From DASRJW01 sp035649435 (GTDB lineage Bacteria; Krumholzibacteriota; Krumholzibacteriia; G020349025), in the NCBI GenBank assembly GCA_035649435.1, contig DASRJO010000150.1, forward strand, positions 1 to 36,982: DNA of 36,982 nt. The letters are read 5' to 3'. The notes below the pieces were generated by a model. The model saw nothing but the letters and a program-made list of their open reading frames with translations. It was not told the origin of the DNA and ran no database searches. Position 1 is the first letter of the stretch. Every line of letters begins with the position of its first letter. A program made the translations under genes and the position numbers. Positions 23,783 through 31,490 of the stretch are shown here, piece after piece.

Positions 23783-24880
23783 TTACTCGGGGAGGGGTCG
23801 CACTTCCACGCCGAAGGCAGTTCGAGACCGTCCCAGGTACGCGAGCGCTCGGCGGGCGACTTCTTCGGCTGCGAGCAGGTGCATGCAAAGATGATGCAGG
23901 CACTGGGTGAGATTGCATGCCGCACACGGAACGCCGGCGCGAACCCAGGCGTGCGGGCCGCTCGGCGGAACCCAAGCCACGGGATGGGTCGGGCCCAGGA
24001 TGGTCAATGTCGGCGTTCCGCACGCGACCCCCAAGTGCTTGACGCCCGAGTCGTTGCTGATCAGGAGATCGAGCCGGGCCAGAATGCCTGCAAGCTCGTC
24101 CACACTCGTTGCAGGTGCAAGAACCGCCGGCAGCGACATTCTGGACTGCACTTCCGTGGCGAGCGTGCGTTCGCCGGGTCCCCACAGAAGCAGCACGCGG
24201 CAGCCTGCAGCCACGAGACGATCCCCGAGCTCCACCCAGGACGAGGGCGGGTACGTCTTCGCCTGCCAAGTGCCGGCGGGCGACAAGCCGACACGCGGTC
24301 CAGTCGGAAGTTCCTGCTCCACCACGCGCGCCATGCGCGACGCGATCGCGGTGTCGGGAACGAAGACGAGTGAATCGTCGGCGAGAGCGGGTCCGGTCGC
24401 GCCGCAGCGTGCGACGATATCCAGGCCGACGCGCGCGGCGTACTGGAGGCTGCGGCGTCCGCGGCGATCGCTGTCGCGCGCGATGCGCAAGTTGTACAAG
24501 CGGCCGCGCCCGCGCAACGCATAGCCGACGCGATTGCGCGCACCCGAAAACAGGGCCAGCAACGCCGTCCGCGGCGAGCCGTGCAGGTCGATGACCAGGT
24601 CGAAGTGCTGCCGTCGCAGGTCGCGTGCGAGCGCCCACCATGCACCGCGACGTCGCGGCAGCCGGCGCGGCAAGGGCCACACGCGATCGATGTCCGGGTT
24701 GCGCTGCAGCACGGGAAGGAGCCCGTCGTCGACGGCGACATGCAGCGCGACCGCGGGAAATCCGTGCTTCAACGCGCGCAACGCCGGCGTCGCCAGCAGC
24801 ACGTCGCCGAGCGCGCGCGGGCGCAATACGAGAATGCGCCGCACCGTGCCGCGCACGGGGAGTCGCGCCACGTCGCTCAC
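23783..24880 (-). CDS. Heptosyltransferase-like glycosyltransferase, GT9 family
   Basis: 365 residues from a GTG at 24880 that overlaps the upstream TGA (GTGA). GT-B fold: ILVLRPRALGDVLLATPALRAL at the N-terminus contains the GD of the acceptor site, and FDLVIDLHGSPRTALL follows. The nucleotide-sugar domain has LLISNDSGVKHLGVACGTPT and ILGPTHPVAW, typical of the WaaC/WaaF/WaaQ group. A Cys cluster, CAACNLTQCLHHLC, follows. It should transfer a heptose or related sugar to the LPS core at the inner face of the inner membrane. It is coupled to the next GT9 gene. Specificity cannot be assigned. Confidence 0.9.
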   Translation of the reverse strand: MSDVARLPVRGTVRRILVLRPRALGDVLLATPALRALKHGFPAVALHVAVDDGLLPVLQRNPDIDRVWPLPRRLPRRRGAWWALARDLRRQHFDLVIDLHGSPRTALLALFSGARNRVGYALRGRGRLYNLRIARDSDRRGRRSLQYAARVGLDIVARCGATGPALADDSLVFVPDTAIASRMARVVEQELPTGPRVGLSPAGTWQAKTYPPSSWVELGDRLVAAGCRVLLLWGPGERTLATEVQSRMSLPAVLAPATSVDELAGILARLDLLISNDSGVKHLGVACGTPTLTILGPTHPVAWVPPSGPHAWVRAGVPCAACNLTQCLHHLCMHLLAAEEVARRALAYLGRSRTAFGVEVRPLPE

Positions 24881-25935
24881 GACGCGCACTCGCGCGCGAC
24901 GGATACCCCGTGCACGAGCTGCAGCAAGTTGGATTCGACGTCCTCGACGCTGAGTTGAGCCATGCACGCCTGGGTCGGACACTGGGTGCGATCGCAGCGG
25001 CTGCAGTCCAATCCCGCATGCAACACACGAAAGGGGCCGAATGGCGCATAAGGAAACCAGATCGAAGGCACTGTCGGCCCGAACAGCGCCAACGTCGGCC
25101 GGCCGAGGCCCACGCTCGCATGCACGATGCCGCCGTCGACCGCGACGGTTGCATCGGCCGCTGCGATCCAAGCGAGGAGCGTGCGCAGCGGCAGCACCGG
25201 AAGCTCCTGCAAGCCCGGCACCGCCTTCACAAGCGCCGCGCTGCGTTCGCGCCCCTGCGGTGCCGTCGACACGACGACGTGGAGTCCATGCGCTTGCAGG
25301 CGCCGGGCGAGAGCGGCGCAGGATGCTTGCGGCCACTCCTTGGCGGGCTGCGTCGCCGTCCAATGCATGAACACCGTCTTGCGTCCTGCCGCGATCCGCG
25401 CCAGCTCTGAGGCCGGTCCCGCCGTTTCAGCCGGGGTCAAGACCATGCGCGGCCGTTCGGGCACGAGCGGCCCAACGCCCAAGAGCGCCGCGGCATCGAG
25501 GTGCTGCGACAGCGCACTCCTGCCCAGCGGCAAACGGCGTGCGTGCGTGTACAAGTGCCGGCGATGCCGACGCGCCTCGCCGATCCTGAGCGGCGCCCGC
25601 GTCGCCCAGGTGAGGAGCGCGCTGCGCGGGTTCGCCAGCAAGTCGATGACGACATCGAAGCGCTCCTCGCGGAGACGAGCCGCCACGTGCAAGTTGCTGC
25701 GCAGCGTGCGCTCGACGCACCACAGTCGATCCACGTCCGGATGTGCGCGCAAGATCTCGAGCGGGCCCGGTTCCGCCAGATAATGCAATTCGGCAGTCGG
25801 AAACGCCCGTCGCAACACCTGCACCAGCGGCAGCGACAACACCACGTCGCCAATGAAGCGCAAGCGCGTGACCAGGATTTTGCCGCCGCCACGGCAGCGA
25901 GTCGCCGCAGCCTCGAGTCTGGGGTCGCTGTTCAT
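24877..25935 (-). CDS. Heptosyltransferase-like glycosyltransferase, GT9 family
   Basis: 352 residues; the ATG at 25935 overlaps the stop of the upstream gene (ATGA). The N-terminal domain has ILVTRLRFIGDVVLSLPLVQVL and FDVVIDLLANPRSALLTW. The C-terminal domain has VAVDGGIVHASVGLGRPTLA and LFGPTVPSIWFPY, the GT9 sugar-nucleotide site in which the more usual NDSG is replaced by VDGG. A Cys cluster CSRCDRTQCPTQAC lies near the C-terminus. Predicted to add a heptose-type sugar to the core, working with its neighbours; substrate not determinable. Confidence 0.9.
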   Translation of the reverse strand: MNSDPRLEAAATRCRGGGKILVTRLRFIGDVVLSLPLVQVLRRAFPTAELHYLAEPGPLEILRAHPDVDRLWCVERTLRSNLHVAARLREERFDVVIDLLANPRSALLTWATRAPLRIGEARRHRRHLYTHARRLPLGRSALSQHLDAAALLGVGPLVPERPRMVLTPAETAGPASELARIAAGRKTVFMHWTATQPAKEWPQASCAALARRLQAHGLHVVVSTAPQGRERSAALVKAVPGLQELPVLPLRTLLAWIAAADATVAVDGGIVHASVGLGRPTLALFGPTVPSIWFPYAPFGPFRVLHAGLDCSRCDRTQCPTQACMAQLSVEDVESNLLQLVHGVSVARECAS

Positions 25936-26414
25936 GCGGGCTCGATTCGCTCGCCATCGCGGTGCAGCGCGCTGCTCGAATGGTCCTTCGGATCGCCGAC
26001 CACCAAGGTGCGCACGCCCAATTGCCGCGCGATCTCGTACTCCGGCACCGTCTCGACGGTGTAATCGGTGCCCTTGGCATGGAATGCGGGGCGCAGCACG
26101 TGCAGCAGCCGGCTCACGTCGAGCTCCTCGAATCGAACGACGAAATCCACCGCGCGCAAAGCCAGCAACAACTCGGCGCGCTCGCGCTCGGGGATGCGCG
26201 GACGCCCGCTGCCCTTGAGCGCTCGCACTGAGGCATCGGAGTTCAAGCCAACCACCAGGACCGCGCCGGTGTCACGCGCGGCCTGCAAATAGCGCACGTG
26301 CCCGACATGCAGCACATCGAAGCAGCCGTTGGCGAGGACAACGGGTGCGAGCCCGAGTTGTCGCAGGTGCTGCGACAGACGTTCCACGTCCTCGAAATAG
26401 CGCTCGAGCTTCAT
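25932..26414 (-). CDS. rfaE2: D-glycero-beta-D-manno-heptose 1-phosphate adenylyltransferase domain protein (HldE C-domain type)
   Basis: 160 residues from the ATG at 26414, overlapping the kinase stop by four bases (ATGA). It belongs to the cytidylyltransferase-like superfamily: LANGCFDVLHVGHVRYLQAARDTG (28-51) contains the HxGH nucleotide-binding motif HVGH (36-39), GLNSDASVRALKGSGRPRIP is typical of RfaE2/HldE, and HAKGTDYTVETVPE matches the sugar-phosphate region. It activates heptose-1-phosphate with ATP to ADP-heptose for LPS core synthesis. In E. coli this domain is fused to the kinase; here the two are separate but adjacent and coupled, an arrangement known in other bacteria. Confidence 0.92.
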   Translation of the reverse strand: MKLERYFEDVERLSQHLRQLGLAPVVLANGCFDVLHVGHVRYLQAARDTGAVLVVGLNSDASVRALKGSGRPRIPERERAELLLALRAVDFVVRFEELDVSRLLHVLRPAFHAKGTDYTVETVPEYEIARQLGVRTLVVGDPKDHSSSALHRDGERIEPA

Positions 26415-27436
26415 CGCAGTGCGGCGTCGCGGTGCAGGCACTCCTGCACCGAGGCGCGATCGGTGACGGCTGGACCCCGCTGCTGGACCACGCGCGAGGC
26501 GGCATAGTTGGCGAGCCGGGCGGCATCGCGCACCGTGGCACCGGATGCGAGCGCCAGCACCACGGTCGCCGCCACGGTGTCGCCGGCGCCGGCGACGTCC
26601 ACGGCATCGGCACCGAAGGCGGGCAGATGCCACGGCTTCGCGCCATCGAAAACCGTCATCCCGAGCCGTCCGCGCGTCACGATCAATGTCGGGCACTGCA
26701 GTCGCCGCTGCATCTCGCCGCCGGCGGCCTCGACGGCTGCGTCGTCCGTCAATGCGCGATCCAGGAGCGCTTCGAGCTCGGTTTCGTTCGGTGTGGCGCA
26801 ATGAATGCCAGCGAACTCTTGCAGCGCGTAACGCGAGTCGGCGACGACGGGAACTCCGGCGGCTCGACAGCGGCCCAGGATGAACGCACGAGACGCCGCA
26901 TCCAGCACCTGGCCACCGTAGTCGCAAAGCAGGATGCCGCTCGTCCCTGCGAGCGCCGCTTCCACCACCGCATGCAGCGCAGGACGCCATGTGTCCGGAT
27001 CCGGATAGTCCGCGTCGTGATCGAGGCGCATCACCTGCTGCTGCACGGTATGCAGGTCGCCGGCAGTGAAGCGGGTCTTGCGCCAGGTGACGCCCTCTGG
27101 CACGGTCACCAGGTGCCGCGTCACGATCCCGTCGCGCGCGAGCAATTCATGCAGCGTGCGACCGGCCTCGTCGTCCCCGAGCAAACCCACCGCGACCGCC
27201 GTGCCGCCGAGGCTCGCGACGTTGCGCGCGGCATTGCCGGCGCATCCCGGCAAGCAATCGGTGCCTTGATGGCGCAGGATGAGCACCGGCGCTTCGCGCG
27301 AGATGCGCGTGGTGCGGCCATGGACGAACTCGTCCAGCGCGAGATCACCGAGGATCGCAATGCGCTGGCGCGCGAATGCCTCGAGGATGGTTTCCAAACG
27401 CGCGGTGAGTTTTGGCTCCAACATGTCCGGCATCAT
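26411..27436 (-). CDS. rfaE1: D-glycero-beta-D-manno-heptose-7-phosphate kinase (HldE N-domain type)
   Basis: 341 residues. The ATG at 27436 is chosen because it overlaps the upstream stop as ATGA, the pattern used by the neighbouring genes; 27424 is an alternative. PfkB/ribokinase fold: GRTTRISREAPVLIL (40-54) matches the HldE sugar-binding region, PGCAGNAARNVASLGG (64-79) is the N-terminal PfkB signature, and DVAGAGDTVAA carries the catalytic Asp (D286). It phosphorylates heptose-7-phosphate at C1. The usual PGGAANVA reads PGCAGNAA, a small deviation. The partner nucleotidyltransferase is encoded next. The phosphatase GmhB and isomerase GmhA needed for the pathway are not in the window. Confidence 0.92.
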   Translation of the reverse strand: MMPDMLEPKLTARLETILEAFARQRIAILGDLALDEFVHGRTTRISREAPVLILRHQGTDCLPGCAGNAARNVASLGGTAVAVGLLGDDEAGRTLHELLARDGIVTRHLVTVPEGVTWRKTRFTAGDLHTVQQQVMRLDHDADYPDPDTWRPALHAVVEAALAGTSGILLCDYGGQVLDAASRAFILGRCRAAGVPVVADSRYALQEFAGIHCATPNETELEALLDRALTDDAAVEAAGGEMQRRLQCPTLIVTRGRLGMTVFDGAKPWHLPAFGADAVDVAGAGDTVAATVVLALASGATVRDAARLANYAASRVVQQRGPAVTDRASVQECLHRDAALR

Positions 27437-28512
27437 AGCCGAGACGGCTGCGGCGATGAATCCGGAGAGATCGCGGCGAGCAGGCCGTGGAGCGCTACAA
27501 CTAGTTGTGCGGGCTCGATTTGCAGCATGCAGGGAAAGTCGATCGGGCACCTCCTGCGGTAGCACGGTGCGCACGGAACCGGATGCACGACCCAGGTCGC
27601 GCTTGGACCGAGCGGGTGTGTCCAGGCCGGATTCGTCGAGCCGAAGACGCCGACCACGGGTGTGCCGAGCGCGGCAGCGAGGTGCATGACGCCGCTATCG
27701 TTGGACAACACGCCGCGCGCCCGTGCCAGGATGCCGACCAGCGCTCCCTGCGTCGTGCGTCCGGCGAGATCCACAGCCGCAGGCAAGTGCGAACGCGTGG
27801 CAGCCGTGGCGGGGGCATCGTCGCGCCCACCCACGAGCACGACGGCACAAGCGAGGTCGCGCGCCAATGTGGCAGCGGCGGCGGCGAAGCGTTCGGGTGG
27901 ATAGCGCTTGGCCGGTCCATAGCGCGCTCCGGGCGCAAGCACGAGGAACGCCTGCGAAGGTTCGACGCCTTGCCCGCGTAAGACTTCCTCCCCCTCCAAG
28001 ATCTCCTCGCGGCTCGCGTGCAGCCAGGGCCAGCGCGACATTGCATTCGCCGTGTCGGCGAGTTCCGGCGCCGCATCCACGCCGCAGATTTGGAGCGCGT
28101 GCGCGCCGAGACTGGCGTAGGCGCGTGAGAGATGGGTGGCGCGTCCGGCAGCTGCAATCGGATCGGTGAGGAGAAACGCACGTCCCCCGACGCGTTCGCC
28201 GACGCTCCGCTCCGCTCCGCTCGCCATCGCCATCCATGCGGCGCTGGCCGACGGTGGCAGGACGAGTGCTGCGGCGTAGCGCTGCGAGCGCAGTTGCCAT
28301 GCAGACTGCAATCGCTGCCAGCGCGATGCTGCCGACACCGGGTGCAAGCGCTCGGGGGCCGTGACCTCGGCAAAGATGCGCTCGGTTCCCCGGCGTGCCA
28401 GCAGGTCGACGCTCGCTCCTGCATCCGCGAGGGCGTGCAGCGCCGGCAGGCTGAGCACCGCATCCCCGAGCCAGCTCGGGGCGATGACCAATAGCCGGGT
28501 CGATCGCGCCAC
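27433..28512 (-). CDS. ADP-heptose:LPS heptosyltransferase-like protein, GT9 family (WaaF-like)
   Basis: 359 residues from the GTG at 28512 (VARSTRLLVIAPSWLGDAVL), four bases after the msbA stop. LLVIAPSWLGDAVLSLPALHAL resembles the WaaF opening, and VLAPGARYGPAKRYPPERFAA is the GT9 phosphate-binding loop with the lysine that heptosyltransferase II uses. VLSNDSGVMHLAAALGTPVVGVFGSTNP is the canonical nucleotide site. It ends with the Cys cluster CAPCYRRRCPIDFPC, typical of WaaF-like enzymes. This is the most WaaF-like of the four GT9 proteins in the window, so it is the best candidate for adding the second heptose, but that assignment is inferred. Confidence 0.9.
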   Translation of the reverse strand: MARSTRLLVIAPSWLGDAVLSLPALHALADAGASVDLLARRGTERIFAEVTAPERLHPVSAASRWQRLQSAWQLRSQRYAAALVLPPSASAAWMAMASGAERSVGERVGGRAFLLTDPIAAAGRATHLSRAYASLGAHALQICGVDAAPELADTANAMSRWPWLHASREEILEGEEVLRGQGVEPSQAFLVLAPGARYGPAKRYPPERFAAAAATLARDLACAVVLVGGRDDAPATAATRSHLPAAVDLAGRTTQGALVGILARARGVLSNDSGVMHLAAALGTPVVGVFGSTNPAWTHPLGPSATWVVHPVPCAPCYRRRCPIDFPCMLQIEPAQLVVALHGLLAAISPDSSPQPSRL

Positions 28513-28516
28513 GGCG

Positions 28517-30352
28517 TCACCCCACCTGCAGTTGCCGCAAGCGCGCGTACGATCCATCTGCCGCGAGCAGCTGATCGTGGGTGCCGCGTTCGACGATGCG
28601 GCCATTTTCGATGACCAGGATCATGTCCGCGCGCTGCACGGTCGACAACCGATGCGCCACGAGGAATGTCGTGCGTCCGCGCATGAGCCTTTCCATGGCT
28701 TCCTGGATCAAATGCTCGCTGCGGGAGTCGAGATTGGAGGTGGCCTCGTCGAAGACGAGGATCTTCGGATCGCGAAGGATCGCGCGTGCGATCGACAACC
28801 GCTGGCGCTCCCCTCCCGAGAACATGACGCCGCGTTCTCCCACCGGGGTATCGTAGCCGCGCGGCAAGCGCGCGATGAAGTCGTGCGCGTTGGCGGCGCG
28901 GGCCGCCGCCACCAGGCGTTCCTCGTCGACGTCCGGCAATCCGTAGGCGATGTTGGCGCGCACGCTGTCGTTGAACAGGATGACCTCCTGCGTCACCATG
29001 CCGATCAGCCCGCGCAACGAGTCGAGCGACAGATCGCGGATGTCGGTGCCATCGAGAAGGATGCGACCGCTGGTGGTCTCGACGAAACGCGGCACGAGGT
29101 CGACGAACGTCGACTTGCCGGCGCCGCTCGGGCCGACGAGCGCCACCACTTGTCCCGGCCGGACGACGACATCCACGTCCTGCAGCACCGGCCGTCCCGC
29201 TTCGTAGGCGAAGCTCACGCCGTCGAAGCGCAACTCGCGCTCGAACGCGGCGGTACAGCCGAGATGGCGCGGCGGTTCGGTCGGCAGATCGAGCAGGGCA
29301 AAGACCCGTTCGGCCGCCGCCATGCCCTCTTGCATCGTGTTGTGCACTCCGATCAAGGCCTTCACCGGCTCGGCCAGCCAGATCATCGCGGTCAGGAAGA
29401 GGAACAGACGATCGGGCGGCAGCTCTCCCATCAGCACCAGGCGCCCCCCGAACCAGAGGATGGCGACGAGCCCCAGCACGGCGATCATCTCGGCCACCGG
29501 CGGGGCCAGCGCTTGGAGGCGTCTCACCTTCATGTAAGACTTGAAGTAACTGTCGTTGTACTTGCTGAAACGGCGAGTTTCGAATTCGTGCATGCCGAAG
29601 GCCTTGACGATTCGCGCGCCGGCGACCGTTTCCTGCACCACGCTCGCCATGTCTGCCATGCGTTCCTGGGCCTGACCGCTGCGCCGGCGCAAGCGCTTCC
29701 CCAGCTTGGCGATGAGCAGTGCGTTGGGTGGCAGGACCAGGACCGCCACCAGGGCCAACTTCCAGGATGCGAACATGAGAATCCCGAGGGCGATGAGGAG
29801 CATGAGCACGTTGCGCATCACCGAGAGAGCGCCGCCGACGAGCGCGATCCGCATCAAGCCGACGTCGTTGACCAGACGCGAGATGAACGTGCCGGTGCGC
29901 TCGCGCGCGAAGACTCCGAGCGGCATCTCAACGATGTGCCGGTACACCATCAAGCGCAGATCGCGCAGCGTGCTCTGTTCCAGATGATTGGTGAGGAAGG
30001 TCTGGGCGTAATGGAAGAAGTTCTTGAGCAGGAAAAGCCCGAGCGCCAGCAAGCAGAAGCGGCCGAGAGCGAGCAGGCGATCGCCGCCCAGGAGAAAGGC
30101 CTCGAACCGGGCACGCCAGGCAGCCAGGAGCGTCGTCGCCGCTTGCGGGACCCATTCCCCGGGACCTGGGGCGGCTGGTGAGCCCACAGCTGTCGGCTCG
30201 GGCCCCGACCCGAGCAGGATGCGCACGAACGGCGACACCGCGAGCACCGAAACGCCGGAGAGCACGGCGTAAACGCCGATGCAACAACCGGTCAGCAGCA
30301 GTGCTTTCCAGTAAGGTCGAAGGATGCTCAGAAGTCTGGGGGCGGTGGACAT
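28517..30352 (-). CDS. msbA: Lipid A export ATP-binding/permease protein MsbA-like
   Basis: 611 residues from the ATG at 30352 (MSTAPRLLSILRPYWKALLL). Homodimeric ABC exporter that flips core-lipid A across the inner membrane. Membrane helices fill the first 330 residues, with the intracellular loop ARERTGTFISRLVNDVGLMR. In the ATPase domain Walker A GPSGAGKST is at 407-415, the Q-loop follows at MVTQEVILFND, the signature is FSGGE (about 511-515), and Walker B VFDEATSNLD has the catalytic Glu (536). The switch His is in VAHRLSTV. All catalytic residues are intact, in contrast with the exporter at 652-2508. Context among heptose and GT9 genes supports lipid A. A Pro/Gly-rich loop of about 40 residues after the first helix is somewhat longer than usual. 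Confidence 0.92.
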   Translation of the reverse strand: MSTAPRLLSILRPYWKALLLTGCCIGVYAVLSGVSVLAVSPFVRILLGSGPEPTAVGSPAAPGPGEWVPQAATTLLAAWRARFEAFLLGGDRLLALGRFCLLALGLFLLKNFFHYAQTFLTNHLEQSTLRDLRLMVYRHIVEMPLGVFARERTGTFISRLVNDVGLMRIALVGGALSVMRNVLMLLIALGILMFASWKLALVAVLVLPPNALLIAKLGKRLRRRSGQAQERMADMASVVQETVAGARIVKAFGMHEFETRRFSKYNDSYFKSYMKVRRLQALAPPVAEMIAVLGLVAILWFGGRLVLMGELPPDRLFLFLTAMIWLAEPVKALIGVHNTMQEGMAAAERVFALLDLPTEPPRHLGCTAAFERELRFDGVSFAYEAGRPVLQDVDVVVRPGQVVALVGPSGAGKSTFVDLVPRFVETTSGRILLDGTDIRDLSLDSLRGLIGMVTQEVILFNDSVRANIAYGLPDVDEERLVAAARAANAHDFIARLPRGYDTPVGERGVMFSGGERQRLSIARAILRDPKILVFDEATSNLDSRSEHLIQEAMERLMRGRTTFLVAHRLSTVQRADMILVIENGRIVERGTHDQLLAADGSYARLRQLQVG

Positions 30353-30395
30353 TGGGCCCAGGATAGCGGCCAGGCCAGGCGATGGGCCAGCGGAT

Positions 30396-31481
30396 TCAGC
30401 GCCGGTCGGGGAGCGAAAGCAGGGCTTCGACCTTGGACTGGAAGGTCTCGAGCGACAGCCGGGTGCCACGGCGACCCTGGAGCACGGCGAAGTGAGGAGC
30501 CTCTGGCGGCGTCCAGCGCGGATCGTCGCGTTCGGTGAACAGGCCGAGCGTCGGAACGCCGAAGGCGACCGCGAAGTGCAGCAGGTTGGTGTTGCCGGCG
30601 AGGAAGAGATCACATTGGGACAGCAGCGACACCACGTCCTTGACGTTGTGGCGCGGCAGCTCGATGCGCTCGCACTGCAAACCCTGCTCGAAGCGCCTGG
30701 CGGTTTCGTCCTCTTCGGGCGTCGACAGCACGATGACCTTCGAACGGTAGCGTTGATAGATCGTGTGCAGCAGGTGCGCCAGGGTGCGATCGAGCACGCG
30801 CGTGTTCGCCTTGCCCCTGCCGGGGTCGACACCGATCAGCAGTTGGTCCGCGCGCGGCTTGCGAAAGTGCACCAGCTGGCGCGCGAAGCGCACATCCTGG
30901 TCGGTGAGCAGAGAGTGGAGCGGCGGCTCGACCCCGTGCACCCCCAGGAGTCCAGCCACTTCGGCGAGCCGGCGGCCTTCATAACCCGACCGGCCTGGAT
31001 CCCATCTCAGCTCGCAGTTCACGTACGGATAGCTGTGGTCGCGTGACGGTCCGAGTCGCACCGGAGCGCCGCTCAGGTAGCCCAAAACCTCGTGTGCGGG
31101 CGGCGGCGACTCCCCCATGTGCACGACCATGTCGTAGGAACGCTGTCGCAGCTTGCGCACCAGACGGAAAAAATGCGGATGCATGAGCTTCATGCGGCCC
31201 GTCTGGTAGATCAACATGTCGTGCACGTGCGGGTGGTGCCGGATCAGCTCGCTCGCGTCCTCGCGCACCAGGACGCCAATGCGGCAGCGCGGATAGGCGC
31301 GCTGCAGTCCGGCGATCAGCGGCGCGGCGAACAGCAGGTCGGTGATCTCGCCGCTCTGCAGGAAGAGCACCCGGCCGCCTTCGCCGACGAGCGGCAAATG
31401 AAACGACTGCTCGGTGGGAACGAGTCGTAACCAGCGCGACAACGGCTGGACGAGCGGAGCCTTGTGTGCGGGTTCACCCAC
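30396..31481 (-). CDS. Divergent GT9 family glycosyltransferase
   Basis: 361 residues from the GTG at 31481, with GAGGAG six bases upstream and only nine bases after the lon stop. The fold is GT9-like: VLFLQSGEITDLLFAAPLIAGLQRAYPRCRIGVLV at the N-terminus, MVVHMGESPPPAHEVLGYL, and LFLAGNTNLLHFAVAFGVPTLGLFTERDDPRW for the nucleotide-sugar domain. It deviates from the others: the GD motif of the acceptor site reads GEITD, the usual NDSG reads GNTN, and the Cys cluster is absent. It probably uses a different donor or acceptor. It is the first LPS gene after lon. Confidence 0.8.
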   Translation of the reverse strand: MGEPAHKAPLVQPLSRWLRLVPTEQSFHLPLVGEGGRVLFLQSGEITDLLFAAPLIAGLQRAYPRCRIGVLVREDASELIRHHPHVHDMLIYQTGRMKLMHPHFFRLVRKLRQRSYDMVVHMGESPPPAHEVLGYLSGAPVRLGPSRDHSYPYVNCELRWDPGRSGYEGRRLAEVAGLLGVHGVEPPLHSLLTDQDVRFARQLVHFRKPRADQLLIGVDPGRGKANTRVLDRTLAHLLHTIYQRYRSKVIVLSTPEEDETARRFEQGLQCERIELPRHNVKDVVSLLSQCDLFLAGNTNLLHFAVAFGVPTLGLFTERDDPRWTPPEAPHFAVLQGRRGTRLSLETFQSKVEALLSLPDRR

Positions 31482-31490
31482 CGACTCTCC

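Noticed and set aside
23783..25363. Longer version of the GT9 gene starting at 25363
   Set aside because: The extra N-terminus overlaps the next GT9 gene in another frame and lacks any family match. The GTG at 24880 gives the standard N-terminus.
28361..30181. Long open frame (606 codons) on the plus strand
   Set aside because: It lies antisense to msbA, which has all ABC motifs. GC-rich codon use opens long antisense frames; its translation is rich in Arg, His, Gln and Asp with no domain.
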